DNA of 40,318 nt from Thioclava indica (lineage in GTDB: Bacteria; Pseudomonadota; Alphaproteobacteria; Rhodobacterales; Rhodobacteraceae): positions 1-40,318 of the forward strand of contig NZ_AUNB01000030.1 in NCBI RefSeq assembly GCF_000714545.1, in the 5' to 3' direction. Below, one piece after another: positions 9,012-17,313 of the stretch. Both the position numbers and the translations under genes were made by a program. The stretch's first letter is position 1; each line of letters begins with the position of its first letter. The notes beneath the pieces were generated by a model. That model was not told the origin of the DNA. It worked only from the letters and a program-made list of their open reading frames with translations, and did no database searches.

Positions 9012-9554
9012 TCAACCCGCCAAGGCCTTGCCAAAGCGCGGCAGGCGCGCGCGCTTCATCAGCGCCCGGATCGGTTGGGGTTGACCCGACAGCCTTTCGG
9101 CCTCTGCGCGTACCGTTTCGGTGATCGCGCGCATCTGCTCGGGATCCTCAGAGAGAAGCTGCCACAAAAACCCGTCAGGATCACGGCGTTCAAGCCCCTC
9201 ACCTGCGAGCGTGCCACGCGGGAAATCCGCCCGGTTCGAGGTCACGATCGCATCGGCGTGGCCTGCGATTGCCACCGCCAAGACGTGAATATCGTTTTCG
9301 TCCGGCAGGTGCAGGCGCGATTCTAACCCCGGCTGGGCGGCGATCTCGGCCTTGGGGAAAGCGGCGCGCAGCAAGGCGATTTCGCCGCGCGCGAAGGTTT
9401 CATCGACCGGGTTGCGCCGGGCAGCCGCGCGGGCCCATTCCTCAAGGATGCGCGCCGACCACAGCGGGCGATACAGCCCCGCCCGCGCCGCGCCGATCAG
9501 GATTTCGCGCAGCACGGTGGGGTAGAGGACACAGGCGTCGAGGACGGCCCTCAT
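9012..9554 (-). CDS. PIN-domain protein (RSP_2648-type)
   Basis: The 180-residue protein has the acidic residues of a PIN nuclease: Asp6 in LDACVLYP, Glu39 in ARILEEW, Asp85/Asp88 in LPDENDIHVLA, then Asp101 and Asp110 in ADAIVTSNRADFP. PIN domains usually cut RNA with bound Mg or Mn. It resembles the RSP_2648-type family of Rhodobacterales, which sits next to an RlmI-like methyltransferase. The ATG overlaps that gene's stop by 4 bp (ATGA), so the two are translationally coupled. No antitoxin-like small gene precedes it, which argues against a standard VapBC toxin. I infer a role in RNA processing or rRNA quality control; the RNA target is unknown. Confidence 0.85.
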   Translation of the reverse strand: MRAVLDACVLYPTVLREILIGAARAGLYRPLWSARILEEWARAAARRNPVDETFARGEIALLRAAFPKAEIAAQPGLESRLHLPDENDIHVLAVAIAGHADAIVTSNRADFPRGTLAGEGLERRDPDGFLWQLLSEDPEQMRAITETVRAEAERLSGQPQPIRALMKRARLPRFGKALAG

Positions 9555-10747
9555 CCGTCGAGCCGATAAAACAGCGCTTTCAGATAGCCCGATTCGGCAA
9601 GTTGGGGCTGCATCGGATGATCGGCCCCCGCAAATCCGGTATGGATCAACTGGCCCGAGCGCCCTGCCTTGCCGATCCCGCGCGTGCAGGACGAGCGGAA
9701 TTGCGTCAGATCAGCGGCATGCGAGCACGAACACAGCACCAGGTAGCCCCCAGGCGCGACCAAGGGGGCCGCCAGCCGCGCGATGCGCTCATAGGCGCGC
9801 AGCCCCGAATGCAGGGCCGATTTGGCAGGCGCAAATGCGGGCGGGTCGCAGATCACCAGATCAAATTGCGCCCCCTCTGCGCCAAGCGCCTCAAGCTGCT
9901 CAAACGCGTCGCCTTTGCGCGTGTCAAAGCGATCCGATGCGCCCATCAGCTCTGCGCCCTTTTGCGCCAAAGCCAGCGCAGGGGCCGAGCTATCAACCGC
10001 CAGCGCCTGCGCCGCCCCACCTGCCAAAGCCGCCAGCGCGAAGCCACCAACATGGGTAAACACATCCAAGACCCGCGCATCTTTGGCAAGCCGCGCCGCA
10101 AAGGCGTGGTTGGGGCGCTGATCGTAGAACAGCCCCGTTTTCTGCCCGCCCAGCAGATCAGCCAGATAGGTCGCGCCATTCATCGGCACCTCAATCGGGG
10201 CCTCCAGTGCGCCGCGCAACAGCACGGTTTCTTCGCCAAGCCCCTCAAGGGTGCGCGCGCGTCCCGAGGCATTTTTTAGCACAGTCGTGACGCCCGTGAC
10301 CTCACACAGCGCAGCGGCCAGATCTTCGATCATCACCTCGGACCAAGCAGCGTTGGGCTGGATAACCGCCGCATCGCCGAAGCGGTCGATGATCACGCCG
10401 GGCAGGCCATCGGCCTCGGCATGCACGAGGCGATAGAACCGCTGATCAAACAGGCGTGCACGCATCGCCAAAGCGCGTTCCAGCCGCGCCGCGATCCAGG
10501 CGCGGTCAATCTGCGCCTCGGGGTCACGATCAAGCATCCGCGCGATGATTTTGGAGTTCGGATTGACCGTCACCGTGCCCAGCGGCACGCGCTCCGCATC
10601 TTCGAGCGTGGCAATCGTGCCCGGCACAATCGCCTTGGTGCGCCGGTCAACGACCAGCTCGTCGGCGAACACCCAAGGAAAGCCATGGCGGATCGCACGG
10701 ACCTCGGCCTTGGGGCGCAAACGGATAACGGGACGGGGATCGGTCAT
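9551..10747 (-). CDS. class I rRNA methyltransferase, RlmI-like
   Basis: The 398-residue protein has the RlmI layout. An N-terminal PUA-like region (PWVFADELV at 24-32) is followed by a methyltransferase domain with LGGQKTGLFYDQR at 199-211, the S-adenosylmethionine loop DVFTHVGGFAL at 228-238 and the substrate motif ICDPPAFAP at 299-307. LVLCSCS near residue 346 supplies a conserved Cys. RlmI in E. coli makes 5-methylcytidine in 23S rRNA; this homologue is probably an rRNA m5C methyltransferase, but the exact site cannot be read from sequence. It is the first gene of a two-gene operon with the PIN-domain gene and is divergent from edd, sharing the 196-bp upstream region. Confidence 0.88.
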   Translation of the reverse strand: MTDPRPVIRLRPKAEVRAIRHGFPWVFADELVVDRRTKAIVPGTIATLEDAERVPLGTVTVNPNSKIIARMLDRDPEAQIDRAWIAARLERALAMRARLFDQRFYRLVHAEADGLPGVIIDRFGDAAVIQPNAAWSEVMIEDLAAALCEVTGVTTVLKNASGRARTLEGLGEETVLLRGALEAPIEVPMNGATYLADLLGGQKTGLFYDQRPNHAFAARLAKDARVLDVFTHVGGFALAALAGGAAQALAVDSSAPALALAQKGAELMGASDRFDTRKGDAFEQLEALGAEGAQFDLVICDPPAFAPAKSALHSGLRAYERIARLAAPLVAPGGYLVLCSCSHAADLTQFRSSCTRGIGKAGRSGQLIHTGFAGADHPMQPQLAESGYLKALFYRLDG

Positions 10748-10807
10748 GAGAACTCCTAAACTACACGCGCCTTTCTACCCCCTTGTGCAAAGCCGCGAAA
10801 GGCCGTT

Positions 10808-10820
10808 CCTTGTTACAAGG
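10808..10820. promoter_or_regulatory. small inverted repeat between rlmI-like gene and edd
   Basis: CCTTG-TTA-CAAGG forms a 5-bp perfect inverted repeat in the divergent gap, 43 bp left of the edd operator. It could be an operator for the methyltransferase gene or an accessory site, or simply chance. Nothing else supports it. Confidence 0.25.
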
Positions 10821-10855
10821 CCTGCGCGCTCCAGATCATTGATAGCCGCCGTGGG

Positions 10856-10884
10856 TTGCCTTGTTAGCGCTAACGGCGTAAAAC
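10856..10884 (+). promoter_or_regulatory. edd promoter with operator in its spacer
   Basis: TTGCCT (10856-10861) and TAAAAC (10879-10884) are 17 bp apart. The palindrome GTTAGCGCTAAC (10863-10874) fits entirely inside the spacer. A regulator bound there would exclude RNA polymerase, so repression is the simplest reading. The same 14-mer is upstream of zwf. The hexamers match the consensus at about four of six positions each, so the promoter is less certain than the operator. Confidence 0.6.
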
Positions 10885-10943
10885 ATATCCAAACCGGCGG
10901 TCCTGCCGCCTGACGCAATTGCCAGCTTGGAAAGGGCCTGCCC

Positions 10944-12749
10944 ATGACGCTCAATTCCACCATCGCCCGAGTCACCGACCGGATTCGCGCCCGCTCTGAA
11001 GGACCGCGCACCGACTACCTTGCGCGCATCAAGGCCGCCGCCGATGCCGGCCCCACGCGCGCCCACCTGTCTTGCGGCAATCAGGCCCATGCCTATGCGG
11101 CGATGGGGCAGGACAAGGACTCTCTGGCCGCTGGACGTGCGCCCAATATCGGCATCGTCACCGCCTATAATGACATGTTGTCCGCCCACCAGCCCTACGA
11201 GACATTCCCCCAGCTGATCAAATCCGCGCTGCGCGAAATCGGCGCCACGGCGCAGGTTGCCGGCGGCGTGCCTGCGATGTGCGATGGCGTGACGCAGGGC
11301 CAGCCGGGCATGGAGCTGTCGCTGTTCTCGCGCGACGTGATCGCAATGGCCGCGGCTGTGTCGCTCAGCCATAACACCTTCGACGCCGCGCTTTACATGG
11401 GCGTGTGCGACAAGATCGTGCCGGGGTTGGTGATGGCTGCGGCGACGTTCGGTCATATCCCGGCGGTATTCCTACCCGCAGGCCCGATGACAACCGGCCT
11501 GCCCAATGATGAAAAAGCCCGCGTGCGCCAGCAATTCGCCACCGGCGAAGTAGGCCGCGACAAGCTGATGGAGGCCGAGATGGCCAGCTATCACGGCCCC
11601 GGCACCTGCACCTTTTACGGCACCGCCAACACCAACCAGATGCTGATGGAATTCATGGGGTTGCACCTCCCCGGCAGTTCGTTTGTTAACCCCAACACCC
11701 CGCTGCGCGAGGCGCTGACAGTCGCCGGTGCCAAACGCGCCGCCGAGATCACCGCCTTGGGCAATGACTACCGCCCTGCCGGGGAAATCCTCGATGAGAA
11801 AGCCTTTGTGAACGGGCTGGTCGGACTGATGGCGACGGGCGGCTCGACAAACCACATCCTACACCTGCCCGCGATGGCGCGTGCGGCCGGGATTATCCTC
11901 GATCTGGCCGATTTCGACGAGGTCTCCTCGGTCACGCCGCTAATGGCCAAGGTCTATCCCAACGGTCTGGCCGATGTGAACCATTTCCACGCAGCGGGTG
12001 GGCTGCAATTCATGATCCGCCACCTGCTCGACGCGGGGCTGCTGCATGAAGACGCCAAAACCGTCTCGGGTGAAGGGATGGGACATTACATTCAGGAACC
12101 CAAGATCACCGCCGAAGGTCTGGCGTGGGTCGATGGCCCAGTGGACAGCCAGAACGAAAAAGTGCTGCGCATGACCGCCGATCCGTTCCAGACAACCGGC
12201 GGGCTCAAGCAGCTTGACGGCAATCTCGGGCGCGGCGTGATCAAGGTCTCGGCTGTGGCCGAGGAACGCCGCCACATCGAGGCTCCGGTGCGCGTTTTCC
12301 ACGATCAGGACGATGTGAAAGAAGCCTTCAAACGCGGCGAGTTCACGCAAGACACCGTGGTCGTCGTGCGCTTTCAAGGCCCCAAGGCCAACGGCATGCC
12401 CGAATTGCACTCGCTCACCCCGACTCTGTCGGTGTTGCAAGATCGCGGCCTCAAGGTGGCGCTCGTCACAGACGGGCGGATGTCTGGTGCAAGCGGCAAA
12501 GTGCCCGCCGCGATCCATATCAGCCCAGAGGCGGCCGATGGCGGTCCGTTGGCCAAGCTGCAAGATGGCGATATCGTGCGTCTCGATGCGCTTTCGGGCG
12601 AGTTGACTTGCCTGAGCGAAGGCTTTGCCGAGCGCAGCCCCGTTCAGCCCGACCTCTCGGCCAATCAATTCGGCCTCGGGCGCGAGTTGTTCGGCGCGTT
12701 TCGTGCCCATGTCGGCCCCTCCACCGAGGGTGCCAGCGTGGTGCTTTAA
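10944..12749 (+). CDS. edd: phosphogluconate dehydratase
   Basis: It dehydrates 6-phosphogluconate to 2-keto-3-deoxy-6-phosphogluconate, the committed Entner-Doudoroff step, in the cytoplasm. The 601-residue length is normal for Edd and longer than the related IlvD. Family segments visible are [12 protein letters not shown] near 75-86, a cysteine-bearing [20 protein letters not shown] starting near 109, and [20 protein letters not shown] near 508-527. The cysteines should hold a [4Fe-4S] cluster, which makes the enzyme oxygen-sensitive. The start has a GGAAAGGG ribosome site. It is followed by eda after a 136-bp gap containing a large inverted repeat. Expression is probably controlled by the palindrome in its promoter. 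Confidence 0.97.
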   Translation: MTLNSTIARVTDRIRARSEGPRTDYLARIKAAADAGPTRAHLSCGNQAHAYAAMGQDKDSLAAGRAPNIGIVTAYNDMLSAHQPYETFPQLIKSALREIGATAQVAGGVPAMCDGVTQGQPGMELSLFSRDVIAMAAAVSLSHNTFDAALYMGVCDKIVPGLVMAAATFGHIPAVFLPAGPMTTGLPNDEKARVRQQFATGEVGRDKLMEAEMASYHGPGTCTFYGTANTNQMLMEFMGLHLPGSSFVNPNTPLREALTVAGAKRAAEITALGNDYRPAGEILDEKAFVNGLVGLMATGGSTNHILHLPAMARAAGIILDLADFDEVSSVTPLMAKVYPNGLADVNHFHAAGGLQFMIRHLLDAGLLHEDAKTVSGEGMGHYIQEPKITAEGLAWVDGPVDSQNEKVLRMTADPFQTTGGLKQLDGNLGRGVIKVSAVAEERRHIEAPVRVFHDQDDVKEAFKRGEFTQDTVVVVRFQGPKANGMPELHSLTPTLSVLQDRGLKVALVTDGRMSGASGKVPAAIHISPEAADGGPLAKLQDGDIVRLDALSGELTCLSEGFAERSPVQPDLSANQFGLGRELFGAFRAHVGPSTEGASVVL

Positions 12750-12757
12750 CTTTTCTT

Positions 12758-12838
12758 GCCTCCGGCGGGAGTATTTCTCGCTAGATGAAAATAGACCCCG
12801 GCCTTTCATCTAGCCGCAAATACTCCCCCGCCGGAGGC
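12758..12838. repeat. intergenic repeat copies 2 and 3 in inverted arrangement
   Basis: Copy 2 (12758-12790, plus orientation) and copy 3 (12804-12838, minus orientation) face each other around a 13-bp centre. Each begins with GCCTCCGGCGGG and ends in GCTAGATGAAA, so the transcript between edd and eda could fold into a hairpin with arms of over 30 bases and a few mismatches. It begins 9 bp after the edd stop and ends 47 bp before the eda start. It has no U-tract, so it may stabilise the edd message or damp read-through into eda rather than act as a simple terminator. Confidence 0.8.
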
Positions 12839-12885
12839 GTTCCGCATCTTCCGCCCGCGCGGCGGCCTGAGACTGGAGACCCAAA

Positions 12886-13527
12886 ATGACACCTCAAGAG
12901 CAATCCAAAGCCGCCCGCAAGGTGTGTGAACTCGCGCCGATCGTGCCCGTCATCGTGGTGCGCGATGTGACCCATGCCGCCCCGCTTGCAAAGGCGCTGA
13001 TCGCAGGTGGGTTGCCCGCGCTGGAGGTGACCTTGCGCACGCCTTGCGCGCTGGATGCGATCCGCGCGATGGCCGATATCGAAGGCGGAATGGTCGGCGC
13101 AGGCACGTTGCTGACGCCCGCCGATGTCAAGGCAGCCAAGGCGGCGGGCGCGAAATTCGGCGTCTCTCCGGGCGCGACTGAGCGTCTGGTGAAAGCCTGC
13201 GAAGATGAAGGCTTGCCGCTTTTGCCGGGTGCGGCCACGGCGTCCGAGGTGATGAAGCTGTTTGAAATGGGCTATGACGTGCTGAAATTCTTCCCAGCCG
13301 AGGCCTCGGGCGGCGCGCCTGCGATCAAGGCAATCGGTGCGCCAATTCCACAGGTTTCATTTTGCCCGACGGGCGGCGTCAGCCTGAAGAATGCGAATGA
13401 TTACCTAAGCCTGCCGAACGTTCTTTGCGCAGGCGGATCTTGGGTTGCGCCCGACACTCTGGTGCAATCGGGCGATTGGGCTGGCATCGAGGCGCTTGCC
13501 GCCGAGGCTGCAGCCCTTCCGCGCTAA
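12886..13527 (+). CDS. eda: KDPG aldolase (2-dehydro-3-deoxyphosphogluconate aldolase)
   Basis: This class I aldolase splits 2-keto-3-deoxy-6-phosphogluconate into pyruvate and glyceraldehyde 3-phosphate, the last Entner-Doudoroff step. The 213-residue protein has the catalytic Glu47 in ALEVTLRTP (45-53), the Schiff-base Lys134 in DVLKFFPAEASGG, and the phosphate-binding CPTGGVS at 160-166. It follows edd on the same strand. A large inverted repeat lies in the gap, so the ratio of Eda to Edd may be set there. The start ATG at 12886 is preceded by a GGAGA-like site (ACTGGAGACCCAAA). Confidence 0.96.
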   Translation: MTPQEQSKAARKVCELAPIVPVIVVRDVTHAAPLAKALIAGGLPALEVTLRTPCALDAIRAMADIEGGMVGAGTLLTPADVKAAKAAGAKFGVSPGATERLVKACEDEGLPLLPGAATASEVMKLFEMGYDVLKFFPAEASGGAPAIKAIGAPIPQVSFCPTGGVSLKNANDYLSLPNVLCAGGSWVAPDTLVQSGDWAGIEALAAEAAALPR

Positions 13528-13534
13528 GCCCGCG

Positions 13535-13801
13535 CTACACTCGACGCCCGCGCCAGCCCCCCCGGCGCGCGGGCGTTTGCCCCTCGCGGCCTAGCCCCTC
13601 GGCCAAAACCGCGCTCATCGGATGATCTTCGGCGGCCTCATAAGCCAGCAAAACCGTGCGGATCGCCTCTTGGGTGTCACAATCCACCGGCAGGCTCAGC
13701 GCCCAATCCATAAGAATCGAGCGGCACTCATCCAGCGAAATCCCCTCTATCCGATAGCTTTCGCGGATCAACCCTTTGGGATCGGCCTGTTTGATATCCA
13801 T
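13535..13801 (-). CDS. conserved hypothetical protein coupled to glnE
   Basis: I do not recognise a named family. From ATG 13801 the product has 88 residues. It begins MDIKQADPKGLIRESYRIEG and ends in a basic tail rich in Arg and Gly. The sequence looks soluble and largely helical, with no signal peptide or metal-binding Cys pattern. The ATG overlaps the glnE stop in a TGATG arrangement, implying translational coupling after glnE. An ATG at 13816, 15 bp upstream in the same frame, has a GGGGG site and is an alternative start. The coupling suggests a role related to nitrogen status, but that is inference from position alone. Confidence 0.7.
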   Translation of the reverse strand: MDIKQADPKGLIRESYRIEGISLDECRSILMDWALSLPVDCDTQEAIRTVLLAYEAAEDHPMSAVLAEGLGREGQTPARRGGWRGRRV

Positions 13802-16590
13802 CAGCTTGCGTCCCATTCAGCCCCCAGAACCTGATCCACAATTCGCGCCACCTCATGCGTCACGCTCTCCAGCCGGTCGGCCAGCGCCTCAAGACTATCC
13901 GCGCCGGTTTCGCGCAGCACAAAGGCACGGCCCCCCGCACCGATTGCATCCATATTGAGCGCGCGGTCAGACAGCAAGCGCGCCCCCGATTGCAGATGCC
14001 ACAAAAGCCGATAGGCCGAGGCCAGCGCCGCGCCGTCTTCCTTGCTCACAAAGCCTTCACGCGGACCGATCCGTAGCTGCGCCTCAACCTTGCGCGCGGG
14101 CTGTCCGGCACGCAGGGCGAAACTTTGCGCAATTAGTTCAATGTCCTGCAACCGACCGGGGCCGATCTTGGCCTCCCACGGTCCATCCACAGGCTTGGCT
14201 GCAAATATCCGCGCGCGCATCTGCGCCAGATCCGCCAGCACCGTGTCCTCGCCCCCTTTGGCCGCCAAAACCTGCATCCGGATCGCTTCGATCTCTTCGG
14301 CCAGATCGGGATCGCCCGCGACGGCGCGCGCCCGCGTCAGCGCCAGATGCTCCCAAGTCCAAGCCTCGGTCATCTGGTAATCGGCAAAACTTTGCAGCGC
14401 CGTCGCAACCGGTCCCTGACGCCCCGACGGGCGCAGCCGCATGTCCACCTCGTACAGAGTGCCTTCGGGCATCGGCGCACTCAGCGCGGTGATCAAAGCC
14501 TGCGTGAGCTTTGCGTAATAAGGTCTCGCCGCCAAGGGTTTCTTGCCCTCGGAATACTCTTGGCCCGCGGCATCGTAGATCACGATCAGATCCAGATCGG
14601 ATTGCGCATTCAGCCGCTCGGCCCCAAGGCTGCCCATCCCCAAAACCACCGCGCCACGCCCCGGAGGCGGACCGTAACGGCGCGCGAATTCCCCTTGTAC
14701 GATCGGCCAAAGCGTGGCCAGAACCGCCCCCGCGATATCGGCATATTGACGCGCGGCTTGCTCGGCCTCGATCAGCGCGCGCAGGTGATGCACCCCAACG
14801 CGGAATTTCCATTCCTTCGCCCAGCGCCGCGTCAGATCCAGCGCGCCCTCGTAATCATCCAACCGCGCAAGCTGGCGCCCCAGATCTTGCGCCAACCCCT
14901 CACGCCCCGGCCAAGGCGCGAAAAACGACCCGCCCAGCACCGCATCCAACACGCTGGCATTGCGCGACAGATAGCTGGCCAGCGCGGGCGCCGTTGCGCA
15001 GATATCAACAATCAGATCAATCAGGCTTGGATTGGCCTCAAATAGCGAGAAAAGCTGCACCCCCGCAGGCAGGTGTTTGAGAAACCCGTCAAACTGCGCC
15101 AAGGCCTCGTCGGGGTCCGCCGCCGCCTGAAACCGGCCCAGCAGTTCGGGCTCGAGCCGTTTGAAAATCCCCCGCGCGCGATCCGAGCGCAGCGCCGGAT
15201 AGCCCACCCAGCCCTCGACCAGCGTGCGGGCCTTGTCGCTGAGATCGGGGCGCGGCGCGGTCTCATCGGGGGCGAAAAACGCGTTCGTCAGGCTTTCGAC
15301 CCGCTCCAGCCGCGCTTTCAGCGCCTGCGTCCAAGCGCCCGCATCGCCCTGCCCCATCATCGCCGCAATCCGCGCCAGCCCGTCTTGCGTGTTGGGCAAT
15401 ATCTGGGTTTGGGCATCATTGACCATCTGGATGCGATGCTCGATCTCGCGATGAACGCGGTAATGATCGACCAATTCCTCCGCCACGTCCGAGGGCACCC
15501 AAGACTTGACCGCCAGCGCGCGCAACGCCCCCACCGTGGTGCGGTCGCGCAGGCTTTCATCACGCCCGCCCGCGATTAATTGGCGTGTCTGGGCGAAGAA
15601 CTCGATTTCCCGAATGCCGCCCTGACCAAGCTTGATATTATGCCCCGCCACTTCGATCGGACCGCCCAAGCCCTTATGCTCGCGGATGCGCAGCCGCATG
15701 TCATGGGCGTCCTGAATGGCGGCGAAATCCAGATGCTTGCGCCACACGAACGGGCGCAGGGTGGCCAAGAACCGCTCGCCCGCCGCGATATCACCCGCAC
15801 AGGCACGCGCCTTGATATAGGCCGCGCGTTCCCATGTGCGCCCCTCAGCCTCGTAATAGGCCTCTGCCGAGCCCATCGAGATGCACACCGGCGTCACGCT
15901 GGCATCGGGGCGCAGACGCAGATCGGTGCGAAAGACATAGCCCTCAGAGGTGCGGTCATTCAGCATCGCCGCCATCTTGCGCGTTGCACGGATCAGGGCG
16001 GCGCGTGCCTCCATCCGATCATCAGGGTCATAGCGCGTCTCGTCAAACAGGCAGATCAGGTCGATATCAGAGGAGTAGTTCAGCTCCCCCGCGCCCATCT
16101 TGCCCATCGCAAGCGCCACCATCCCCCCTGCCGTCTCAGCGTCTTCGGGGCGCGCGCCGGGAATTTTGCCACGCCGGATTTCCTCGGCCACTAGCCGCTT
16201 GAGCGCCAGATCAACCGCCAGATCCCCCAGCCGCGTGAGCGCGCCAGTGACTTCTTCCAAACACCAGACCCCGCCCAGATCCGCCAAAGCCGCCAATAAC
16301 GCCACACGCCGCTTGGCACGGCGCAACTCTGAGGGCAGATCGCCCAGCGCCACAGGCGCTAGGCGCGCGAATTCCTCGGCCAGCGCGGTTTCGGGATTGC
16401 CCACAATGGCTGCGCGCAGCCACTCGGTTTCGCTCTCCATCAACCCTTTTAAAAACGGGCTACACCCCGCCGTCCCGGCCAGCAAATCACGCAACTCAGG
16501 CGTAAGATCGTCAAACAGGGTCCGGGCTTCCAGCGCGCGATCAGGCTCGAAGGGGATGGGGCAACGGGTAAGGCGCGACGCAAAGGGCAT
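13801..16590 (-). CDS. glnE: bifunctional glutamine synthetase adenylyltransferase/deadenylase
   Basis: GlnE adds AMP to, and removes it from, glutamine synthetase (GlnA), switching nitrogen assimilation in response to PII proteins and glutamine. The 929-residue protein carries two nucleotidyltransferase domains, each marked by a metal-binding SDxDL motif: SDIDL at 174-178 in the N-terminal (deadenylylating) half and SDLDL at 664-668 in the C-terminal (adenylylating) half. MALGKMG-like GKMGAGEL and GMGSLGAERL precede the two motifs as expected. GlnA itself is not in the window; the glutamine-synthetase-like gene at 24672-26036 is a PuuA type and not an obvious target. The small gene downstream is coupled through TGATG. 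Confidence 0.96.
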   Translation of the reverse strand: MPFASRLTRCPIPFEPDRALEARTLFDDLTPELRDLLAGTAGCSPFLKGLMESETEWLRAAIVGNPETALAEEFARLAPVALGDLPSELRRAKRRVALLAALADLGGVWCLEEVTGALTRLGDLAVDLALKRLVAEEIRRGKIPGARPEDAETAGGMVALAMGKMGAGELNYSSDIDLICLFDETRYDPDDRMEARAALIRATRKMAAMLNDRTSEGYVFRTDLRLRPDASVTPVCISMGSAEAYYEAEGRTWERAAYIKARACAGDIAAGERFLATLRPFVWRKHLDFAAIQDAHDMRLRIREHKGLGGPIEVAGHNIKLGQGGIREIEFFAQTRQLIAGGRDESLRDRTTVGALRALAVKSWVPSDVAEELVDHYRVHREIEHRIQMVNDAQTQILPNTQDGLARIAAMMGQGDAGAWTQALKARLERVESLTNAFFAPDETAPRPDLSDKARTLVEGWVGYPALRSDRARGIFKRLEPELLGRFQAAADPDEALAQFDGFLKHLPAGVQLFSLFEANPSLIDLIVDICATAPALASYLSRNASVLDAVLGGSFFAPWPGREGLAQDLGRQLARLDDYEGALDLTRRWAKEWKFRVGVHHLRALIEAEQAARQYADIAGAVLATLWPIVQGEFARRYGPPPGRGAVVLGMGSLGAERLNAQSDLDLIVIYDAAGQEYSEGKKPLAARPYYAKLTQALITALSAPMPEGTLYEVDMRLRPSGRQGPVATALQSFADYQMTEAWTWEHLALTRARAVAGDPDLAEEIEAIRMQVLAAKGGEDTVLADLAQMRARIFAAKPVDGPWEAKIGPGRLQDIELIAQSFALRAGQPARKVEAQLRIGPREGFVSKEDGAALASAYRLLWHLQSGARLLSDRALNMDAIGAGGRAFVLRETGADSLEALADRLESVTHEVARIVDQVLGAEWDAS

Positions 16591-16641
16591 GACCGCAGAT
16601 TACCTCTCGGGGGGCGGCGGTCAATGGGGATTGGACCGCGC

Positions 16642-16674
16642 TTTCATCTAGCCCTAAATACTCCCGCCGGAGGC
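16642..16674 (-). repeat. intergenic repeat, copy 4 of 4
   Basis: On the minus strand it reads GCCTCCGGCGGGAGTATTT, three variable bases, then GCTAGATGAAA, 33 bp in all. It lies 51 bp upstream of the glnE start. It matches copy 2 except in the variable bases. Confidence 0.8.
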
Positions 16675-16838
16675 ATCCACAGGGTATAATCGCGCGATGA
16701 GTCGCCATGAAACTTCAAAAATAGTTAATGGGGGCTGTTACCCGATAAGATGAAAATACGGGCGCATAACGAGATGTTTGGCCCAAGCATCATTGGTGAA
16801 CAGCCGTGAATGATTACATCAAACTCGACGTATAGCTC

Positions 16839-17015
16839 TGCCCCCCTGAAAACTGGATCGTTTGAAACTGGAGTTTTCCGCACGATTTCCTGGCTGGGAG
16901 AGGAGCGGAATCACATGAAAGCATCGAAGTTTTCGGACGTGCGAGACAGGCCTTCAACCTGAAGCAGGGCGCGCAAGGCAAGCCGGTCGCAGAGATCTGT
17001 CGTAAGGCTGGGATC
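16839..17015 (+). mobile_element. remnant of an IS3-family (IS407-group-like) insertion sequence
   Basis: The left end reads TGCCCCCCTGAAAACTGG from 16839, a TG-starting terminal sequence of the kind found in IS407-type elements, followed by the usual short leader and a broken orfA. The homology stops abruptly after about 177 bp, and I find no orfB and no right terminal repeat. It therefore cannot move. The remainder has been lost by deletion or by later rearrangement. Confidence 0.7.
16915..17015 (+). pseudogene. IS3-family transposase OrfA fragment, frameshifted and truncated
   Basis: ATG at 16915 begins MKASKFSD, the usual start of IS407-group OrfA helix-turn-helix proteins. After GAC (16936-16938) two extra bases, GT at 16939-16940, shift the frame; the next frame then reads ARQAFNLKQGAQGKPVAE and continues ICRKAGI to 17015, matching the family again. 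OrfA normally goes on for about 55 more residues, and those are absent. So there are two independent lesions, a +2 frameshift and a 3' truncation. An antisense frame across this region (16814-17185) is not a real gene. Confidence 0.75.
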
Positions 17016-17313
17016 CATTGCCCAACAGGGTCATGCATTGCATGAGCCCGAGAGGGAGCCAGGCGACCTGACTGAAAAGACAGTGGCTTGGCAGCGTCAA
17101 TCACAATTCCGCCACAAAGATACCGCATGACAAGCGCCATCGAACTATAAGTTGAATGCAACAACTGATATCGAAGATCAATCAAAGCAGTAACCAGTCG
17201 TCTTGTACACAGTCTCTCGAACCGGGACAGGTCCCCGTTGATCCCCGCCTATGCGGATTGGATGAGTTGGCAATCGCGATGGACGCTGCGCGCAACCTAA
17301 GGGCTTTCGCGTT

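Larger units (their letters stand above)
16591..17313. other. gene-poor region with repeat and IS remnant
   Basis: This 723-bp stretch has no intact gene. It holds repeat copy 4 (16642-16674), then about 160 bp of lower-GC sequence without recognisable signals, then the IS3-family remnant (16839-17015). From 17016 to about 17130 a plus-strand frame of about 37 codons (ending in FRHKDTA, stop) looks like the end of another broken gene that I cannot identify. The last ~180 bp before 17314 must contain the promoter of the RTX-Hint gene; I saw only a short GGGAC-AG-GTCCC inverted repeat there. Confidence 0.6.

Noticed and set aside
9012-9554. PIN gene as a VapC toxin of a toxin-antitoxin pair
   Set aside because: No small antitoxin gene lies upstream. 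The partner is a 398-residue methyltransferase, and the family is a conserved single-copy type.
16814-17185. Minus-strand open frame of 123 codons over the IS remnant
   Set aside because: It runs antisense to a recognisable OrfA fragment and its product resembles no family I know. It has no ribosome site at the start.
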